The notes beneath the pieces are model-generated. The model was not told the origin of the DNA, searched no databases, and was given only the letters and a program-made list of their open reading frames with translations. A program made the position numbers and the translations under genes. Shown in pieces: positions 9,234 to 16,873 of a stretch of 64,000 nt of DNA. Each line of letters begins with the position of its first letter. Within the stretch, counting starts at the first letter, position 1. The DNA comes from Aquimarina sp. Aq107 (lineage in GTDB: Bacteria; Bacteroidota; Bacteroidia; Flavobacteriales; Flavobacteriaceae), in NCBI RefSeq assembly GCF_943733665.1, contig NZ_OX030782.1:826001-890000 (forward strand), given 5' to 3'.

Positions 9234-10832
9234 ATGAAGAAAATTACAGCAATGTGTATTTCTTTTTTTGCGTATGTATATACAAATGCGCAGGAAAAAC
9301 TGGAAAGCACTATTGATCAAAACATTAATGAAGGTTTTAAGAACGCTACAGATTGGTTTGTAGATGGTATTTTTGCAGAAATACCAATTACTTCTCAAGT
9401 TGGAATTCCTTGGGTTTTGGTCGTTTTGTTAGTAGGAGCATCTTATTTTACAATCTATTTTAAAGGAATAAATTTTAAGAGTTTTTGGACTTCAATAAAT
9501 ATTGTTAGAGGTAAGTATGATGATCTAGAATCTTCTGCTCCATTAGAGGTGTCAGAATCAGTTCATACAAAAGAAAGTGATCAACCGGATACGATTAGGA
9601 TAGAAGGTGAAATAGGCGAGGTTAGTCATTTTCAAGCTTTAACTGCAGCTTTATCAGCAACAGTTGGTTTAGGAAATGTGGCAGGTGTAGCGATTGCTTT
9701 ATCTATTGGAGGAGCAGGAGCTACTTTTTGGATGATTTTAGTAGGTTTTTTAGGAATGGCATCCAAATTTGTTGAATGTACTTTGGGAGTTGCTTACAGA
9801 GAAATAGACGAGAATGGTACAGTGTATGGCGGACCAATGTATTATCTAAGTAAAGGTTTAAAAGAAAAAGGACTTACCAATTTAGGAAAAGCTTTAGCCA
9901 TAATTTTCGCAATTATGTGTGTGGGAGGATCTTTTGGAGGAGGCAATATGTTTCAGGCTAATCAGGCTTTTAAATTATTCGAACATGTAACAGGCGCTGA
10001 AAATAGTTTTATCTATGGAAAAGGGTGGTTGTTTGGATTAGTAATGGCTATTCTGGTCGGTATTGTTATTATTGGTGGTATAAAGAAGATTGCTAAAGTA
10101 ACTGATAAAATAGTGCCTTCTATGGTTGTTTTGTATGTAGTAGCTGTAATAACCGTTATAGCTATTAATTATAAAGTAATACCAGATGCTATTTATGCTA
10201 TAATGAATGGAGCTTTTAGCCCAGAAGGGATAACAGGTGGAATGATAGGAGTGATGATCCAGGGATTTCGAAGAGCTGCTTTTTCTAATGAAGCTGGAAT
10301 AGGTTCGGCTTCTATCGCGCATTCTGCGGTAAAAACAAAATATGCAGCAAGCGAAGGGTTAGTTGCATTATTAGAACCTTTTATAGATACAGTTGTAATT
10401 TGTACGATGACAGCTATTGTTCTCATAATTACAGGACAAATTGATGTAGGAACAGAAATCTCTGATGAGCAAGGAGTTTTACTTACCGCTAAAGCCTTAG
10501 AGAGTGGTATTTCATGGTTTCCATATGTATTAAGCTTTGCAGTTACTCTTTTTGCTTTTTCATCTATGATTTCTTGGTCTTATTATGGATATCAGGCCTG
10601 GTCTTATTTATTTGGTAGAGGAAAGTTTACTGGATATATATATAAAAGTATATTTTGTATCTGTGTAATCATTGGTTCCGCAGCTAGTCTCACTGCAGTT
10701 ACTGATTTTTCTGATGCAATGATTTTTTCTATGCTTGTTCCTAATATGATCGGTTTATTTTTAATGGCGCCAAGAGTGGCAAAGGAACTAAAAAAATATA
10801 AAAGAGCTATTTCAGAAAAAAAATTGATATAG
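9234..10832 (+). CDS. Alanine or glycine:cation symporter (AGCS family)
   Basis: 532 residues, in the family's size range. After a short N-terminal hydrophobic stretch come about ten or eleven membrane helices. AGCS hallmarks are visible: TALSATVGLGNVAGVAIAL, GGPMYYLSKGLKEKG, GGSFGGGNMFQANQA and AAFSNEAGIGSASIAHSA. The family imports alanine or glycine with Na+ or H+ across the inner membrane. The loop around residues 85-125 (ESSAPLEVSESVHTKESDQ) is a hydrophilic insertion typical of Bacteroidetes members. The N-terminus resembles a signal peptide ending at YTNAQ. Confidence 0.92.
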   Translation: MKKITAMCISFFAYVYTNAQEKLESTIDQNINEGFKNATDWFVDGIFAEIPITSQVGIPWVLVVLLVGASYFTIYFKGINFKSFWTSINIVRGKYDDLESSAPLEVSESVHTKESDQPDTIRIEGEIGEVSHFQALTAALSATVGLGNVAGVAIALSIGGAGATFWMILVGFLGMASKFVECTLGVAYREIDENGTVYGGPMYYLSKGLKEKGLTNLGKALAIIFAIMCVGGSFGGGNMFQANQAFKLFEHVTGAENSFIYGKGWLFGLVMAILVGIVIIGGIKKIAKVTDKIVPSMVVLYVVAVITVIAINYKVIPDAIYAIMNGAFSPEGITGGMIGVMIQGFRRAAFSNEAGIGSASIAHSAVKTKYAASEGLVALLEPFIDTVVICTMTAIVLIITGQIDVGTEISDEQGVLLTAKALESGISWFPYVLSFAVTLFAFSSMISWSYYGYQAWSYLFGRGKFTGYIYKSIFCICVIIGSAASLTAVTDFSDAMIFSMLVPNMIGLFLMAPRVAKELKKYKRAISEKKLI

Positions 10833-10887
10833 AACTTGTTATTTGTTTTCTTGGCATAAGATTTGATATTATATAAGTGTATAGAAT

Positions 10888-10990
10888 TTATCAAAATCTT
10901 GTGTGAGGACATTGGTTCAAAAGAGCTAAAGATAGTACGGGAAAAGGATAAGAAAAACGCTCGAGCAAAACTCTGAGCGTTTTTTTATAT
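10888..10990 (+). ncRNA. Structured RNA element, copy 1, ending in a terminator
   Basis: It shares the core GTGTGAGGACATT ... CTAAAGATAGTAC with two further copies at 13.6 and 14.0 kb. Pairing by eye: TTATC (10888-10892) with GATAA (10947-10951), TCTT with GGGA, GTGT (10901-10904) with GTAC (10935-10938), and an inner 7-bp hairpin TTGGTTC/GAGCTAA with an AAAA loop. An intrinsic terminator follows: AAAAACGCTC (10953-10962) with GAGCGTTTTT (10975-10984). The terminator stands 36 bases before the start of the MscS gene, so this copy could be a stand-alone RNA or a leader that controls that gene. I cannot assign it to a known family. Confidence 0.6.
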
Positions 10991-11025
10991 TATTTTTCTA
11001 TTTTAGATATTTTAAAAATCGCACC

Positions 11026-11844
11026 ATGGAAAAATTATACGAATATTTTGAAATAGCCATTGATAAAGTTGTCTTTTTTGCTCCAAGAATTATTGGAGCT
11101 GCTTTGGTATTTTGGATAGGGTTCAAAATCATTAAAAAAGTACTTCAATTATTAGATAAGACCTTAGAAAAAACGGGTATTTCGGATACCATGCGCCCTT
11201 TTCTGCTTTCTATTATATCTGTAGTTCTAAAGATAGCTGTCATTTTTGCGATTGTTACAATTTTAGGAGTAGATTTATCAGGGTTATTAGCTATTCTCGC
11301 TGCAGTTGGATTTGCCATTGGGATGTCTTTACAGGGAAGTTTAGGTAATTTTGCATCAGGAATCTTAATTATGTTTTTAAAACCATACGAAGCCGGAGAT
11401 TGGATTCAGGTAGGTGATTCTTTTGGTAAAGTTCAGGAAATAGGTATTTTTAGTACTGTCGTAATAACTCCTGGGGATAAAGTTTTAATTATTCCTAATG
11501 CTAAAATTACCGATGATGTTGTAGCTAACTACTCTAAGAGAGGTGTAGTACGTTTAGAGATAGGTGTTACAATGCCGTATAATGAAGATTTTTCTAAGGT
11601 TAAGCGAGTAATTGAGAATGCCATAGCTCCAATTGATAAAATTTTAGATTCACCAAAAACAGAAATTGGAATTGAAAATTTTGATTCTCATAATATTTTG
11701 ATAGCTGTAAGACCTTATGTAAAACCCGATGATTTTTGGGAAGTTACCTTTATAACCCATCAAGAGATTAAAAAAGCATTTAGCGAGCATGATATTAAAG
11801 TTGCCTACTCAGAAGGTGTAGAATTAGGGAACATTGGAGTATAA
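11026..11844 (+). CDS. Small-conductance mechanosensitive channel (MscS family)
   Basis: 272 residues, matching compact MscS proteins. Three N-terminal membrane helices are followed by the pore helix region (GFAIGMSLQGSLGNFASGI) and the soluble beta domain with FLKPYEAGDWIQVGD and KVLIIPNAKI. MscS channels open under membrane tension to release solutes on osmotic downshift. The conserved pattern of Gly and Ala on TM3 is visible. The gene is preceded by an RNA element and terminator, so its transcription may depend on read-through. A second MscS-family gene lies at 39284. Confidence 0.93.
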   Translation: MEKLYEYFEIAIDKVVFFAPRIIGAALVFWIGFKIIKKVLQLLDKTLEKTGISDTMRPFLLSIISVVLKIAVIFAIVTILGVDLSGLLAILAAVGFAIGMSLQGSLGNFASGILIMFLKPYEAGDWIQVGDSFGKVQEIGIFSTVVITPGDKVLIIPNAKITDDVVANYSKRGVVRLEIGVTMPYNEDFSKVKRVIENAIAPIDKILDSPKTEIGIENFDSHNILIAVRPYVKPDDFWEVTFITHQEIKKAFSEHDIKVAYSEGVELGNIGV

Positions 11845-11923
11845 TTTCAGATACACTTTTATATAATAAAAGATGTGAATGGCATTTTTTTTGCTGCTCT
11901 TATTTTAGTCAAAATTTTTAAAT

Positions 11924-13339
11924 ATGAAATTTACTTCTATTAGGAATATATTGTTTTATGTGTTTTTGTGTACTGTGACTTATTCATATAGTCAAAATAC
12001 TTTAAGACTAAAAAAAGGACAGGTTATAGATTCACTGACAGTACCTTCTAGTAAAGGGGTTTATAGTATTTATTTACCGACATCTATAGATTTAAACAAA
12101 AGTTGGCCAATACTTTTTGGGTTTGACAGTACAGGAAGTATGAATGAATTTACCAATGTATTTAAAAATTCAGCGGAGGAGTTTGGATACATACTAGTGG
12201 TTTCTAATTATTCAGGAAAATTAAGTTCCGAAGAAAAATCCAATTATATTGCTCTTTTTATAAAACATATGGTTTCTCTTTTTCCAATTCAAAATGAAAG
12301 AATGTATGTTTTTGGAGTAGGTAAAGATGCTCCTCTAAATACCTCATTGCCTCTTTTATACAAACATTTCAGTGGCGCGATTGCTATTGGCGATAGTTAT
12401 AACTATTATCAAAAAATAGGTAGAAATAAGAATTTCTCATATGTAGGAATGGTTGGGGATAAAAATTTTAGAACGCTAGATTTTATAGATATTGATAAGT
12501 ATTTTAAAAGGAAAAAAATAAGTTCTGAAGTTTCCTTTTTTGATGGTAAAGATGAACTTCCATCTTCGGAGGTAATATCAAAAGCATTACCATATTTTAC
12601 CTTGGATGCTATGGCTAAGGGAATGATACCAAAAGATTCTGTTTGGATTGCTAATAGATATAAGAGAGATAAAGAACTCGTTTCTTTACTGAAAAAAGAA
12701 GGTAAGTATATATGGGCATATGATGAGCTAACCCAAATTATGAATAGATATGATTCTTTTTTTAATGTAGATAGCCTTAAAGAAGAAAAAAAAGAAATCA
12801 AAAAAAATAATAGCTATAAGAAAGAAAAGAGACTTATAACTAGATATCAAAATCAAGAAATATTTTTAAGACAGTCATTGTTTTTTTCGTTAGAAGAAGA
12901 TATCGAGCTTAATCAATATGATAATCTTGGCTGGTGGCAATATAAAATGGGTGAACTGGAAAAAAGACAGAAGGATGGAGACGCATATGCTACGAATATG
13001 GTAATTAGATTAAGAGGTTTTCTGAAAAATGTTTTGTCTGACTATAAAAAAGAACTGGTCAATAAAAACGAAGAAGACAGGAAAATATTTTTAAATATAT
13101 TGAGTACGATAGTAGATAAAGATGATTTTGAATCATACAGAAATATTATTTCATTAAGCACGATTGATCAAGACAATGAAACAGCTCTTTTTTATTTAGA
13201 AAAAATGCTTCAACAAGGATATAAGGAAATAGAATCACTTTATAACATAGATGGGACTTTAGCATTAAGGGTTTCTAAAGAATATAACGCTATTATCAAA
13301 CAATATTTAGGAAGATCTAAATACTTTAATTTAGATTAA
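11924..13339 (+). CDS. Secreted degenerate alpha/beta hydrolase paralogue (probable pseudoenzyme)
   Basis: 471 residues with a signal peptide ending near SYSQ. It aligns by eye with the hydrolase at 5842 along its length: KGQVIDSLTVPSSKGVYSIY against TGKLIDSILVSDKSKETFAM, and WWQYKMGELEKR against WWEKELGKLEKL. The catalytic residues are gone: the elbow GFSGG is replaced by GVGKD (Gly at position 133 where the serine should be), and the histidine motif DGHHSW is replaced by DGKDEL. The C-terminal helical region is about 80 residues longer than in the paralogue. The fold is probably kept without hydrolase activity, perhaps as a binding or regulatory protein. The reading frame is intact and so under some constraint. 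Confidence 0.7.
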   Translation: MKFTSIRNILFYVFLCTVTYSYSQNTLRLKKGQVIDSLTVPSSKGVYSIYLPTSIDLNKSWPILFGFDSTGSMNEFTNVFKNSAEEFGYILVVSNYSGKLSSEEKSNYIALFIKHMVSLFPIQNERMYVFGVGKDAPLNTSLPLLYKHFSGAIAIGDSYNYYQKIGRNKNFSYVGMVGDKNFRTLDFIDIDKYFKRKKISSEVSFFDGKDELPSSEVISKALPYFTLDAMAKGMIPKDSVWIANRYKRDKELVSLLKKEGKYIWAYDELTQIMNRYDSFFNVDSLKEEKKEIKKNNSYKKEKRLITRYQNQEIFLRQSLFFSLEEDIELNQYDNLGWWQYKMGELEKRQKDGDAYATNMVIRLRGFLKNVLSDYKKELVNKNEEDRKIFLNILSTIVDKDDFESYRNIISLSTIDQDNETALFYLEKMLQQGYKEIESLYNIDGTLALRVSKEYNAIIKQYLGRSKYFNLD

Positions 13340-13481
13340 TAAAAAGAGCTATTGTGTATTTTATCGGTATTAATAAACACTTAATCGTTATTTTGTTAAT
13401 AACTTTTTTTTGAACTACGGTTTTAATGTAAAAAATCATATATCTTTATAACACGTAAAATATAAACAGTGCGTATTGTAA

Positions 13482-13658
13482 AAATTAACATATCAAGAAA
13501 TATGACGATATGGATTTGAAATTTTAATTTGGAATACGTATTGGGATAAATTAAGTGTGAGGACATTAGTCTAAAGACCCCAAATCTAAAAACTAAAGAG
13601 AGTACATAATTTGCCCCATAAGAAAAAGCGATCTTCTACAAGGTCGCTTTTCTTTTTT
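13482..13658 (+). ncRNA. Structured RNA element, copy 2, with terminator
   Basis: This copy is highly similar to copy 3, starting at ATTAACAT and running through TATGACGATATGGATTT and GGAATACGT to the shared core GTGTGAGGACATTAGTCT ... AAAGAGAGTACATAATT. The closing helix pairs TGGGATAAATTA (13542-13553) with TAATTTGCCCCA (13607-13618), with one mismatch. Inside, TTAGT pairs with ACTAA. The terminator stem AAAAGCGA (13624-13631) with TCGCTTTT (13644-13651) is followed by a T run. The real 5' end is probably near 13455. It sits in an otherwise empty 718-base gap. Confidence 0.65.
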
Positions 13659-13797
13659 AATCACCTAATTTAATCTTCAATAAGGGGAGAATTGCTAAGA
13701 AGAATAGAATTTATATTATTTTTTTTGACTTTTAAAATGTTAAAAAATATGATTTTTGTGTATTTCATCGATTTTTATTGTTTTTTATCGTAAAAAA

Positions 13798-13830
13798 TTT
13801 TGTGTTAACAATTTTTTTACAATATATTTA
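13798..13830 (+). promoter_or_regulatory. Bacteroidetes-type promoter for RNA copy 3
   Basis: TTTTG (13798-13802), a 20-base spacer, then TATATTTA (13823-13830), close to the TTG-N17-23-TAnnTTTG consensus. The predicted start near 13836 would give an RNA of about 200 bases ending at the terminator at 14036. Confidence 0.5.
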
Positions 13831-13864
13831 CATGTGCTTAAAAAATACTTCGATGTATGGCCAG

Positions 13865-14036
13865 AATTAACATTTTAAACTGTATGACGATATGGATTTA
13901 AAATTTTAGTTTGGAATACGTCAGGGCCTATTAAGTGTGAGGACATTAGTCTGAAAGACCCCAAATCTTGAAGCTAAAGAGAGTACATAATTAGCCCTAA
14001 AATTGATGAAAGCGTTCCTTGATGGGAGCGCTTTTA
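13865..14036 (+). ncRNA. Structured RNA element, copy 3, with terminator
   Basis: This is the tandem partner of copy 2, about 380 bases downstream. The closing helix pairs AGGGC (13923-13927) with GCCCT (13994-13998) and ATTA with TAAT. These bases differ from copy 2 on both sides, so pairing is kept by compensatory change. A small hairpin GTCT-GAA-AGAC sits inside the TTAGT/GCTAA helix. The terminator stem runs AAAGCGTTCC (14009-14018) to GGGAGCGCTTT (14024-14034). The nearest downstream gene is convergent, so this copy cannot be a leader of a downstream coding sequence and is best read as a free small RNA. Confidence 0.65.
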
Positions 14037-14057
14037 TACTTTTAATATAATCCAGAT

Positions 14058-14822
14058 CTATTTTGAAATTACCAAATGTGGTACGTTTTCTAGTTTCCAA
14101 TCAATAACGAGTCCACCTGCTAATGATCGAGCAATTTCTGCTCCGTATAAATGTTCGCATAAATATAAAGCCGCCTCAAAACTTTTGGCACCACCTGCAG
14201 AGGTAATGTATTTTCCATCGTGTACAAATAATACCTCTTTTCTAATATCCAGATCAGGAAACATTTCTCGCATTTTGTCGATATCACTAGGGAATGTTGT
14301 AGAAACTACGTTGTTTAATGCTCCTGCCTTGGCTAATACAAAAGCTCCATCACAATGCGAAGTCATATAAGTAGCTGTTTGATCTACTTTTTTTACGAAG
14401 TTAATCATAGCTTCATCGTCTAAATCTGTATCCAGATGATGCTCTGCACTTGGTATTACTAGAATATCAATTTTGGGTAAAGCATCCTTTAGGTAATTAT
14501 AATCCGGAATTATTTTTACACCTTCAAAAGTAGTAATCGGTTCATCTGTATTGGCAACTGTAAAAACATTCATTTGTTTAATGTTTTTTCGATATTGAGT
14601 ATGTTGAAAAATATCAAAAGGAGCAGTGAATTCGGTATTGTAAGTCCCATCCATCAATAAAAAAGCTACATTATATCTGTTAGGTTCTAGTTTAGGGAAA
14701 GTTTTCTCTTTCTTTAATACCTTAACTTGTTCTTTGTTACTTAAAATAGATTTTTCTTGTTTTTTTTCTTGACAACTAATTATTATTGCTGATAGAAAAA
14801 TGGCGTATAATATAGATCTCAT
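14058..14822 (-). CDS. DJ-1/PfpI family lipoprotein
   Basis: 254 residues. A lipoprotein signal peptide (FLSAIIISC, Cys17) is followed by a Lys/Glu-rich linker and a DJ-1/PfpI glutamine-amidotransferase-like domain (about 45-235). The nucleophile elbow is SHCDGAFVLA with Cys157, and a GGAKSFEAALYL helix follows. Family members act as proteases, glyoxalases or transcription-regulator domains; an exported, lipid-anchored form is less usual and its role is unknown. The gene is 10 bases downstream of the MFS transporter on the same strand, so the two form an operon. Confidence 0.8.
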   Translation of the reverse strand: MRSILYAIFLSAIIISCQEKKQEKSILSNKEQVKVLKKEKTFPKLEPNRYNVAFLLMDGTYNTEFTAPFDIFQHTQYRKNIKQMNVFTVANTDEPITTFEGVKIIPDYNYLKDALPKIDILVIPSAEHHLDTDLDDEAMINFVKKVDQTATYMTSHCDGAFVLAKAGALNNVVSTTFPSDIDKMREMFPDLDIRKEVLFVHDGKYITSAGGAKSFEAALYLCEHLYGAEIARSLAGGLVIDWKLENVPHLVISK

Positions 14823-14832
14823 AATTTATTTC

Positions 14833-16062
14833 TTAATTAGAATTTAATGCCTTTAAAGTATTTTCTTTATTGATTTTTTGTTTTACAATGAATAACAAAA
14901 ATATTCCTACCGCAGAAACAATGGTCATGAATATCCAAGCGTTATTATAACCATACTGATTTATAAATTGCATTCCAGAATTATGTCCAAATATATGAGC
15001 AAAAGAAAAAGACATACTGTATAATCCCATATATGCACCTTGTCTACCTCTTTTAGATCTGTCTAAAGCAAAAGCATTTCCAAAAGGAAACGAAATCATC
15101 TCGCCAAGTGTTGCTATGATCATACCTATAATGACAATCCCAGTCCAAGGAGTTATTAATAACAATATAAAGCTGATCCCGGTTAGAAGAAACCCGTTCA
15201 TTACATTTCTAATTTTAGATATTGAAGTGGATTCTAAATAGGCTATTAATGGCATTTCAAAAATAAAAATTAACACTCCATTCATAGCTAAGATTAATCC
15301 TATATTTCTTTCAGAAAGCAGGTGTACTTCCTTGTAATACAAGGGGATTGTAGAAAAATACTGGACAAAAATAAACCCGAAGAGTGTTAGTGCTACTAGA
15401 AAAATCATATAAACTCCATCACTATAAGCTGGAGTTGGATTATCTACAATAATTTCTTTGTCAATTATTCTAGCTTTTTTAGGATGTAAGGTCTTAATCA
15501 TAATTATTCCAGCAATAATGCAAGTGACTCCATCCACCCAGAACAATCCAGAATAACCAATTGTTGCAATCATAAAACCACCTAAAGCAGGAGCCATAGA
15601 AAACCCTAGGTTTATCGCTAATCTAATAAAAGTTAAAGATCTAGTTTTGTTTGCGGGTTTGCTATAGGCACTAAGTGCTACAAAAAAAGCAGGACGTGCA
15701 GCATCGGCAACCGCGATTAATACAAAAAAGCTGATACAGATACTCCAAAAACTAGTGAAATATTGAACAACAAAAAATGAGAGGCCTGTTAATAGTAAAG
15801 AACCTAAAATTACTTTATAATAACCAATGCTGTCGCTTAATTTTCCTCCAACCCAAGCACCTAAAAGAGAACCCAGTCCATAACTAGTCATTACCCAACC
15901 AATCTGGCCAAGAGAGAAGCATAGATTGTCGGATAGATACAAAGATAAAAAAGGTATTACCATTGCACCCATTCTATTAATTAAGGTAATAAGTGCTAAC
16001 CACCAAACTTCTTTTGATAAGCCAGAAAAAGTATCGATATAATTTCTGAAAAGTTTTTTCAA
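14833..16062 (-). CDS. MFS transporter
   Basis: 409 residues with twelve hydrophobic segments. The conserved loop between helices 2 and 3 reads GAWVGGKLSDSIGYYKVI, the MFS motif A. The closest general type is a drug/proton antiporter-like MFS protein (MdtH-like); the substrate is unknown. It is the first gene of a two-gene unit with the DJ-1 lipoprotein. The start at 16062 is divergent from the DUF1684 gene at 16191. Confidence 0.88.
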   Translation of the reverse strand: MKKLFRNYIDTFSGLSKEVWWLALITLINRMGAMVIPFLSLYLSDNLCFSLGQIGWVMTSYGLGSLLGAWVGGKLSDSIGYYKVILGSLLLTGLSFFVVQYFTSFWSICISFFVLIAVADAARPAFFVALSAYSKPANKTRSLTFIRLAINLGFSMAPALGGFMIATIGYSGLFWVDGVTCIIAGIIMIKTLHPKKARIIDKEIIVDNPTPAYSDGVYMIFLVALTLFGFIFVQYFSTIPLYYKEVHLLSERNIGLILAMNGVLIFIFEMPLIAYLESTSISKIRNVMNGFLLTGISFILLLITPWTGIVIIGMIIATLGEMISFPFGNAFALDRSKRGRQGAYMGLYSMSFSFAHIFGHNSGMQFINQYGYNNAWIFMTIVSAVGIFLLFIVKQKINKENTLKALNSN

Positions 16063-16143
16063 TGTATTGATGGTTGGTTTTCTGAAAACTGGTAAAAGTA
16101 ACCTTTTGTCGAAAAACTAACAGCAATTTTAGAGAATATTAAC

Positions 16144-16172
16144 TTGTTTATTGCTAATGCTTTGTACTTTTG
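16144..16172 (+). promoter_or_regulatory. Promoter of the DUF1684 gene
   Basis: TTG (16144-16146), an 18-base spacer and an exact TAnnTTTG match, TACTTTTG (16165-16172). Because the -7 box ends at 16172, transcription should start near 16179, which excludes the upstream in-frame TTG as a start codon and favours the GTG at 16191. Confidence 0.7.
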
Positions 16173-16190
16173 CAAAAAAATAAGGGGACA

Positions 16191-16805
16191 GTGCATAAAT
16201 TATCTTTTTTACTAATATTATTCTTTAGTCATATGATGGCTCAAGATTCTACGACCATTAAAAAAATATTAATATTTCAGGATGAACTTAATAAAGAGTT
16301 TGCATCCGAAGAAGAATCACCATTAACCCCAAAAGATTTTAAAATATTTAAAGAACTTGATTTTTTTGATATTGATACTACATATAGTGTTACAGCAAAG
16401 TTTGTTCGAACTCCATATGAGACTCCTTTTATTATGAAAACTACAACTGATAGAGAACCTATTTATGTTAAGTTTGGAGAAGCTCACTTTACGCTTCAGG
16501 AAAAAGAATGGATATTGAATATATATCAAAATCAAGGTTTAAAGACACAATCAGAATATGAAGATTATCTTTTTCTTCCTTTTACTGACCTAACCAATGG
16601 AGAAACTAGTTATGGAGGAGGACGTTTTATAGATCTAAAAATACCAGAGGGTGATATAATTCTTATTGATTTTAATATGGCTTATAATCCATATTGTGCT
16701 TATAGTGCAAGATATTCTTGCCCAATCCCTCCAGAAGAAAATCATTTAGAATTAGAAATACCTGTGGGAGTCAAGAAATATAGTAAACACGAAGTAAACA
16801 AATAA
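16191..16805 (+). CDS. DUF1684 domain protein, secreted
   Basis: 204 residues from the GTG at 16191, which gives a compact signal peptide (MHKLSFLLILFFSHMMAQ). An in-frame TTG at 16170 overlaps the -7 promoter box and is rejected. The body matches DUF1684 by its conserved YGGGRFIDL, IDFNMAYNPYCAYS and YSCPIPPEENHL motifs. The function of the family is unknown; the strongly conserved Cys/Pro-rich segment suggests a structural or redox site. It is a single-gene unit ending at a strong terminator. Confidence 0.85.
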   Translation: MHKLSFLLILFFSHMMAQDSTTIKKILIFQDELNKEFASEEESPLTPKDFKIFKELDFFDIDTTYSVTAKFVRTPYETPFIMKTTTDREPIYVKFGEAHFTLQEKEWILNIYQNQGLKTQSEYEDYLFLPFTDLTNGETSYGGGRFIDLKIPEGDIILIDFNMAYNPYCAYSARYSCPIPPEENHLELEIPVGVKKYSKHEVNK

Positions 16806-16807
16806 AT

Positions 16808-16839
16808 AAAAAGCGCTCTAAATAAACAGAGCGCTTTTT
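16808..16839. terminator. Bidirectional terminator between convergent genes
   Basis: Perfect 12-bp stem AAAAAGCGCTCT (16808-16819) with AGAGCGCTTTTT (16828-16839) and an 8-base loop. It has T runs on both strands and serves the DUF1684 gene and the convergent porin gene. Confidence 0.9.
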
Positions 16840-16873
16840 GCATAAACAAACAAATATATTAAACTATAATATA

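Noticed and set aside
10038..10426. Open frames antisense to the alanine symporter gene
   Set aside because: They have poor codon use and low-complexity composition and lie opposite a well-supported membrane protein gene.
16170..16190. TTG at 16170 as start of the DUF1684 gene
   Set aside because: It overlaps the exact -7 promoter box TACTTTTG; the GTG at 16191 gives a better signal peptide.
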